Origin: Candidatus Poribacteria bacterium
GTDB taxonomy: Bacteria > Poribacteria > DTPJ01
DNA: 10,175 nt
Assembly: GCA_011334435.1 (NCBI GenBank)
Contig: DTPJ01000095.1
Coordinates: forward strand, 1-10,175
Direction: 5' to 3'
How positions within the stretch are numbered: position 1 is the stretch's first letter; each line of letters begins with the position of its first letter. Shown here piece after piece: positions 6,450 through 10,175 of this stretch. The translations under genes and the position numbers were made by a program. The notes beneath the pieces are model-generated. The model was not told where the DNA came from. It saw only the letters and a program-made list of their open reading frames with translations, and ran no database searches.

Positions 6450-7526
6450 CTAATTAATTTTTATTTCTGTCCCATCGGGATTTTTATAAGCTTCATAAAG
6501 TTTAGTTACCTCTAATGCGGTTTCAAGGTTACATTTTTCTGGCGGTCTATTAGCTAAGACACATTCAGAAAAATATATGATCTCTGGTGCATAACCAAGC
6601 ATGAAAATCCCTTTATTATATAACTGACCTAACGAAAATTCAGGCTCCCAATATATAGGTGCGGATTCATCTTTTCCGATATAATTGCTTGACCGACCAT
6701 AACCGCCGGGACCACGTTCTCCACGACGATAATATGTCAGTTTAACGCCGTTTTCAACCACTAAATTACATCCAGAGCCGATCACTTCTACGCGTTCAAG
6801 AGGGCTTGTCCCAGATTGTCCAGCACAAAGATGCAGACAACCTATCGCCCCATTGAGAAATGTCAAAACCGCGATCGTTCCACCATTAAAAGCCTCTCTC
6901 TGAAAATATACGCTTTTTGTCTTCCCCATCAAATAATGTAGAATTGACGCTGGATGACCTATATGGTCAAGAAATCCATGCATCTTGGCGGGATTTTCTC
7001 TATCTCTAAAATCTGGTATGCTTTGAGGATAACGAACATATATTGACGCAGGATTTCCAAACTCTTTTGAGCTTATGATCTCCTTTGCTTTTGATATTGC
7101 CGTAAAAAATACCTTCTTGAAGCCGACCATGACGAATTTTCCTGTCTTTTCGCTGACATCAATCATATCTTGGACTTCCTTAACGCTTGATGCTGGCGGT
7201 TTCTCTATCCAAACATGGCATCCTGCGTTCATAATATCTATCGCAAGCTTAGGGTATCGCGGAATATTGTTCTCATAATTGGTAACGACAAAGACTGCGT
7301 CAAGCGATTCTTTATCAAGCATTTCAATATGATCATCATAAGCGGATTTTGCCCCAAACATAGATTTGTATGTCTCGGCACGCTTTTTATCAAAATCGCA
7401 CACTGCGACAAGCTCTATCGGTGCATATTGGAACGTTGGATAAATGTTGCGATAGGAATGTCCCCCACATCCTATAAATCCTGCCCTTATCCGCTGTTCA
7501 TATTCAAAGTTATATTTTACATACAT
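6450..7526 (-). CDS. Gfo/Idh/MocA-family NAD(P)-dependent oxidoreductase
   Basis: A 358-residue protein, the usual family size. Residues 16-24 (GFIGCGGHS) are the Rossmann dinucleotide-binding loop after a first strand. VAVCDFD (41-47) ends the second strand with the acidic residues often contacting the ribose. EKPP (108-111) is the family's conserved nicotinamide-side motif with the usual Lys. DHIGHPASIL (187-196) is the counterpart of the D-x-G-x-H substrate motif, with His191 the likely catalytic His. A C-terminal alpha/beta domain follows. Such enzymes oxidise or reduce sugars, inositols and similar polyols in the cytoplasm; the substrate here cannot be told. A TTG at 7541 is possible, but the GGGGAG SD (7534-7539) lies seven bases before the ATG at 7524-7526, so the ATG is chosen. 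The first 10 bases overlap the small ORF upstream. Confidence 0.92.
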   Translation of the reverse strand: MYVKYNFEYEQRIRAGFIGCGGHSYRNIYPTFQYAPIELVAVCDFDKKRAETYKSMFGAKSAYDDHIEMLDKESLDAVFVVTNYENNIPRYPKLAIDIMNAGCHVWIEKPPASSVKEVQDMIDVSEKTGKFVMVGFKKVFFTAISKAKEIISSKEFGNPASIYVRYPQSIPDFRDRENPAKMHGFLDHIGHPASILHYLMGKTKSVYFQREAFNGGTIAVLTFLNGAIGCLHLCAGQSGTSPLERVEVIGSGCNLVVENGVKLTYYRRGERGPGGYGRSSNYIGKDESAPIYWEPEFSLGQLYNKGIFMLGYAPEIIYFSECVLANRPPEKCNLETALEVTKLYEAYKNPDGTEIKIN

Positions 7527-7597
7527 TGTATTTCTCCCCAAGAAAATTTCTCTGGAATAATATCATCAAGGTTAATTGGGGAAATTGATTTTAGCAT
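7517..7597 (-). CDS. Possible small protein or leader peptide (26 aa), or gene remnant
   Basis: ATG at 7595-7597 opens a 26-codon frame ending in TAA at 7517-7519. It starts with MLKSISPINLDD and ends with KFSWGEIQCM. An AAAGGA SD (7605-7610) stands seven bases before the ATG and directly after the purL stop (7612-7614). The ORF ends 10 bases inside the oxidoreductase gene. This tight purL, small ORF, oxidoreductase chain fills an otherwise 85-base gap and is the main support. It could be a translational-coupling leader or a small protein. The F-x-WG-x-I ending recalls the N-terminus of some cupin-domain proteins, so a truncated cupin start is another option, held weakly. No known family is recognised. 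Confidence 0.42.
   Translation of the reverse strand: MLKSISPINLDDIIPEKFSWGEIQCM
7534..7539 (-). promoter_or_regulatory. SD of the oxidoreductase gene, inside the small ORF
   Basis: Minus-strand GGGGAG, seven bases before the ATG at 7524-7526. It lies within the coding part of the small ORF at 7517-7597 (its Trp-Gly-Glu codons), so ribosomes on that ORF would pass over it. This argues for the ATG over the TTG at 7541, which is only two bases upstream of the SD. Confidence 0.6.
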
Positions 7598-7611
7598 TCT
7601 ATAATCCTTTC

Positions 7612-10023
7612 TTACCATCTAAAAGTTTTTTGCCAAGCGTTTTTTAAATCATAGATATTGACTGATACGACGACGTTTTCGTTAAGACCATAAATGATAA
7701 GTTTATCATTATCAGTTACTTCGCCGATCACTGCTACATCAGTTTCAGACATTACCTTTTCAAATTCCGTTTGATCTTCTTTTGAAACCTCTACAATGAA
7801 CCGACTGTTTGACTCTGAGAATAATATTGTGTCATTACGAATGACGTCATCGGAACAAGGGACATTTTTTAGATGGATTTCCATTCCATATCCACCAGAA
7901 AATGCCATTTCCGCAATTGCTACTCCGATTCCACCTTCAGAACAATCATGGCAAGCCTTGACCAGTCCTCTTGAAATAGCTTTGCTCAGTTTTTCCATTG
8001 ATCTTTTGCCTTCTATGGGTCTGACTTTCGGCACGTTGTTTCCAATAAAACCTCTGATACTATAATAATGCGAAGCTCCTAATTCGTCATAGGTTCTTCC
8101 AACTGCATATATTAAGTCACTTGGAGATTTTACATCCATAGTGATCGCCTTACTTATATCATCAATAACGCTTATCGCAGAAATTAGAAGCGTTGGTGGA
8201 ATTGATAACGTTTCACCTGTTGTTGAATCCCTATATTCGTTATTTAAGCTATCTTTGCCAGATATGAAAGGCGTTCCGTAAGCAATAGCGAAATCATAGC
8301 ATGCCTTTATAGCACGGACAAGTGTTCCTAATCTATCAGGTTTATCTGGATTGCCCCAAGAGAAGTTATCAAGAATAGCAGTTTCTTTTAGATTTCCTCC
8401 AACAGATACAATATTCCGCAATGCTTCATCTATTGCAGAACCAGCCATCCAATATGTATCTATATCGCTATATTTAGGATTGATGCCGTTTGAGACGACA
8501 ACCCCACGTTTTGAGTTCAGAAGTGGACGAATGATACATGCATCACCAGGTCCATCGTTGTCTATGCCTTGAAGGGGCTTAATTATGCTTCCGCCTTGGA
8601 CTTCATGATCATATTGCCTGATCACCCATTCCTTGCTCGCGACATTTGGACTTGATAATATATCTAATAAATATAGCGTTAAATCAGATGGATCGTCAGA
8701 AGTCGGTTCTTCATAAACGGGCAACTTCCATATCGCCTGTTTTCTTGCCTTTGGAATGCCATCATGCACAAACTCCATATCAATATCCGCAACCGTCTCG
8801 CCGTCATATAAGAGATGTAATTTCTTGTTATTTGTGAACTCTCCGATAACGGTTGCCTCAACATCTTCATCAGCAAACACTTTAAGCAATTCATCAATTT
8901 TTTCTGGAGGAACTGCCAAAACCATTCTCTCTTGTGCTTCGGAGACCCAAATTTCCCAAGGAGCAAGCCCTGAATATTTGAGAGGGACTTTTTCAAGATA
9001 GACAGTCGCACCTGTATCTTTTCCCATTTCGCCGACTGCGGAAGAAAGCCCACCTGCTCCGCAATCTGTTATCGCATTATATAATCCCTTATCGCGAGCT
9101 TGGAGTATCGTATCTGTCATTTTCTTTTCAACGATTGCGTTTCCAATTTGGACTGCACTGCTTGATGTTACCTCAGAATCGTCAGTCAATTCAATTGATG
9201 AGAAGGTAGCACCATGTATGCCATCGCGACCTGTCCTTCCGCCGACAACTACAACTAAATCGCCGGGGCTGACCTTCTTATAACATTTATCCCTTGGGAT
9301 TAAGCCGACATTGCCACAATAGACAAGCGGATTTCCTATATAACGTCTGTCAAAAAGTATAGCACCATTGCAAGTAGGAATGCCCATTCTGTTGCCATAA
9401 TCCCTGACGCCAGCGACAACGCCCTTAAATATCCGCCTTGGGTGAAGCGTGCCTTTTGGCAATTCATCATAAGGTAGATCATGCGGACCGAAGCAGAAAA
9501 CATCAGTATTCATAATCGGTTTTGCCCCAAGACCGACGCCAAGTGTGTCCCTGATCACTCCGCCGATGCCAGTCTCCGATCCGCCGTAAGGTTCAATAGC
9601 CGATGGGTGATTATGCGTCTCTACCTTGAATGCAACGCCATAATTTTCATCAAAAGCTATAATGCCTGCGTTATCCGAGAAAACAGATAAACACCACTCT
9701 TTGTTGAGTTCACGAGTTGCACGGATTAGGTATGTATGCAAAAGTCTGTTTATGATCTCTGATTTTTCTTTGCCATTTTCTATTTCAGTATATTCAATAA
9801 TGCCCTTAAATGTCTTATGGACGCAATGTTCTGACCATGTTTGAGCCAAGGTTTCAAGTTCAACATCAGTGGGATTTCTGCCGATCTGGACAAAATAATC
9901 CTTAATTGTTCGCATCTCTTCTAAATTCAGTGATAGCACACCTTCTATGCTGATCTTTTGTAGTTCTTCATCGTTTGCGTTTAATATATCTATGTGCTGG
10001 ACTTTTATCTTTCCAGATTGCAT
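7612..10023 (-). CDS. purL: Phosphoribosylformylglycinamidine (FGAM) synthase subunit PurL
   Basis: Catalyses the ATP-dependent conversion of FGAR to FGAM, fourth step of de novo purine synthesis, in the cytoplasm, using ammonia supplied by PurQ with PurS as partner. At 803 residues it is the small PurL type (commonly about 720-760), not the ~1,300-residue fused form, so separate purQ and purS are expected; neither is in the window. Numbered from the ATG: TWSEHC (62-67, His66), ETHNHPSAIEP (135-145), GGSETGIGG (147-155), CGAGGLSSAVGEMG (321-334), SEAQERM (361-367), SGKDSLNNE (588-596) and HDCSEGGIG (692-700), the conserved nucleotide and substrate sites of both AIRS-like halves. A loop at about 176-198 (with DLPYDELPKG and HPRR) followed by RDYGNRMGIPT is longer than in Bacillus-type PurL as I recall it. 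A TTG at 10083 would add 20 residues; the SD GGAAGGA (10032-10038), eight bases before the ATG at 10021-10023, makes the ATG the better start. Confidence 0.96.
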   Translation of the reverse strand: MQSGKIKVQHIDILNANDEELQKISIEGVLSLNLEEMRTIKDYFVQIGRNPTDVELETLAQTWSEHCVHKTFKGIIEYTEIENGKEKSEIINRLLHTYLIRATRELNKEWCLSVFSDNAGIIAFDENYGVAFKVETHNHPSAIEPYGGSETGIGGVIRDTLGVGLGAKPIMNTDVFCFGPHDLPYDELPKGTLHPRRIFKGVVAGVRDYGNRMGIPTCNGAILFDRRYIGNPLVYCGNVGLIPRDKCYKKVSPGDLVVVVGGRTGRDGIHGATFSSIELTDDSEVTSSSAVQIGNAIVEKKMTDTILQARDKGLYNAITDCGAGGLSSAVGEMGKDTGATVYLEKVPLKYSGLAPWEIWVSEAQERMVLAVPPEKIDELLKVFADEDVEATVIGEFTNNKKLHLLYDGETVADIDMEFVHDGIPKARKQAIWKLPVYEEPTSDDPSDLTLYLLDILSSPNVASKEWVIRQYDHEVQGGSIIKPLQGIDNDGPGDACIIRPLLNSKRGVVVSNGINPKYSDIDTYWMAGSAIDEALRNIVSVGGNLKETAILDNFSWGNPDKPDRLGTLVRAIKACYDFAIAYGTPFISGKDSLNNEYRDSTTGETLSIPPTLLISAISVIDDISKAITMDVKSPSDLIYAVGRTYDELGASHYYSIRGFIGNNVPKVRPIEGKRSMEKLSKAISRGLVKACHDCSEGGIGVAIAEMAFSGGYGMEIHLKNVPCSDDVIRNDTILFSESNSRFIVEVSKEDQTEFEKVMSETDVAVIGEVTDNDKLIIYGLNENVVVSVNIYDLKNAWQKTFRW

Positions 10024-10031
10024 CTTATGTA

Positions 10032-10038
10032 TCCTTCC
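10032..10038 (-). promoter_or_regulatory. SD of purL
   Basis: Minus-strand GGAAGGA lies eight bases before the ATG at 10021-10023. It fixes the start at this ATG, in agreement with where PurL homology begins, and makes the in-frame TTG at 10081-10083 unlikely. The upstream 92 bases (10084-10175) have a TATGAT at 10086-10091 that could be a -10 box, but no good -35, so no promoter is called. Confidence 0.6.
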
Positions 10039-10131
10039 TGTTAGACAATGTTTCTGAGAATTCTGAAAACCAGTTAAATCCAATTATCATAAGGATTAGA
10101 AAGCCATATAAAAATGAAAATGCTCCACATT

Positions 10132-10158
10132 TGTCATTCCCGTGAAAACGGGAATCCA
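10132..10158. repeat. TGTCATTCC...GGAATCCA interspersed palindromic repeat
   Basis: TGTCATTCC, CGTGAAAACG, GGAATCCA: inverted arms ATTCCCGT (10136-10143) and ACGGGAAT (10148-10155) around a GAAA loop. The 9-base left end and 8-base right end equal those of 1662-1688, and both are 27 bases long. Repeats with these ends are common in many bacterial genomes and are usually intergenic. This copy sits upstream of purL, in the 5' region of the transcript or ahead of its promoter. Confidence 0.85.
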
Positions 10159-10175
10159 GAAAAATTATGATAAAG

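Noticed and set aside
7215..7604. 129-codon plus-strand open frame opposite the oxidoreductase
   Set aside because: It lies antisense to a gene with clear family motifs and its product shows no recognisable features; treated as a shadow frame.
8679..9053. 124-codon same-strand frame inside purL
   Set aside because: It is an alternative frame of a well-conserved PurL region (residues about 324-448), with low-complexity, charged content and no sign of a frameshift in purL.
10024..10083. TTG start adding 20 residues to PurL
   Set aside because: The ATG at 10021-10023 has a well-spaced GGAAGGA SD located inside this extension, and the extension does not resemble a PurL N-terminus.
10086..10115. 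Possible promoter upstream of purL (TATGAT as -10)
   Set aside because: No sequence near TTGACA stands 16-18 bases upstream; AT-rich sequence makes chance -10 matches common.

Overview
The window is an AT-rich bacterial fragment. All six long genes lie head to tail on the minus strand, so transcription runs from the right end to the left. Most starts carry ordinary Shine-Dalgarno (SD) sequences (AAGGAG, AGGA, GGGGAG) with ATG codons, which fits a bacterium. Short palindromic repeats of the GCCCC-TTC-GGGGC, GCTCC-TTC-GGAGC and TGTCATTCC...GGAATCCA types, plus the gene mix (P1-family peptidase, beta-propeller, Gfo/Idh/MocA oxidoreductase), suggest an uncultured environmental lineage. I cannot place the phylum from sequence alone.

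Right to left the order is: purL (FGAM synthase large subunit, purine synthesis); a probable 26-codon small ORF bridging the purL-oxidoreductase gap; a Gfo/Idh/MocA oxidoreductase; a DmpA/NylC-like self-processing peptidase (family P1) with the expected Asn-Thr cleavage site; a cytoplasmic-looking beta-propeller protein whose SD overlaps the peptidase stop codon; a ferritin-like/rubrerythrin-type diiron protein; and a very large polytopic membrane protein resembling GT-C glycosyltransferases. Gaps between genes are mostly 10 to 60 bases, so a single operon or a few overlapping transcripts is plausible, although the functions do not form one obvious pathway. The peptidase and propeller pair is the tightest coupling and the likeliest functional unit.

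The left end (1-84) holds the last 27 codons of a plus-strand gene that converges on the operon. The 351-base convergent space (85-435) is packed with hairpin repeats, including a direct repeat (113-143 and 303-333) and a perfect 15-base inverted pair (114-128 and 184-198). It looks like a REP/BIME- or MITE-like cluster, part of which may end transcription of the left gene.

A second repeat family occurs twice: once upstream of purL (10132-10158), and once inside the membrane-protein gene (1662-1688), where it is read in frame and lies next to a 30-base tandem duplication. That is the most striking sequence-level oddity. No tRNA, rRNA, CRISPR array, transposase or defence system was seen. Most of the window is ordinary metabolic and accessory coding sequence; I see no strong case for a wholly new system.
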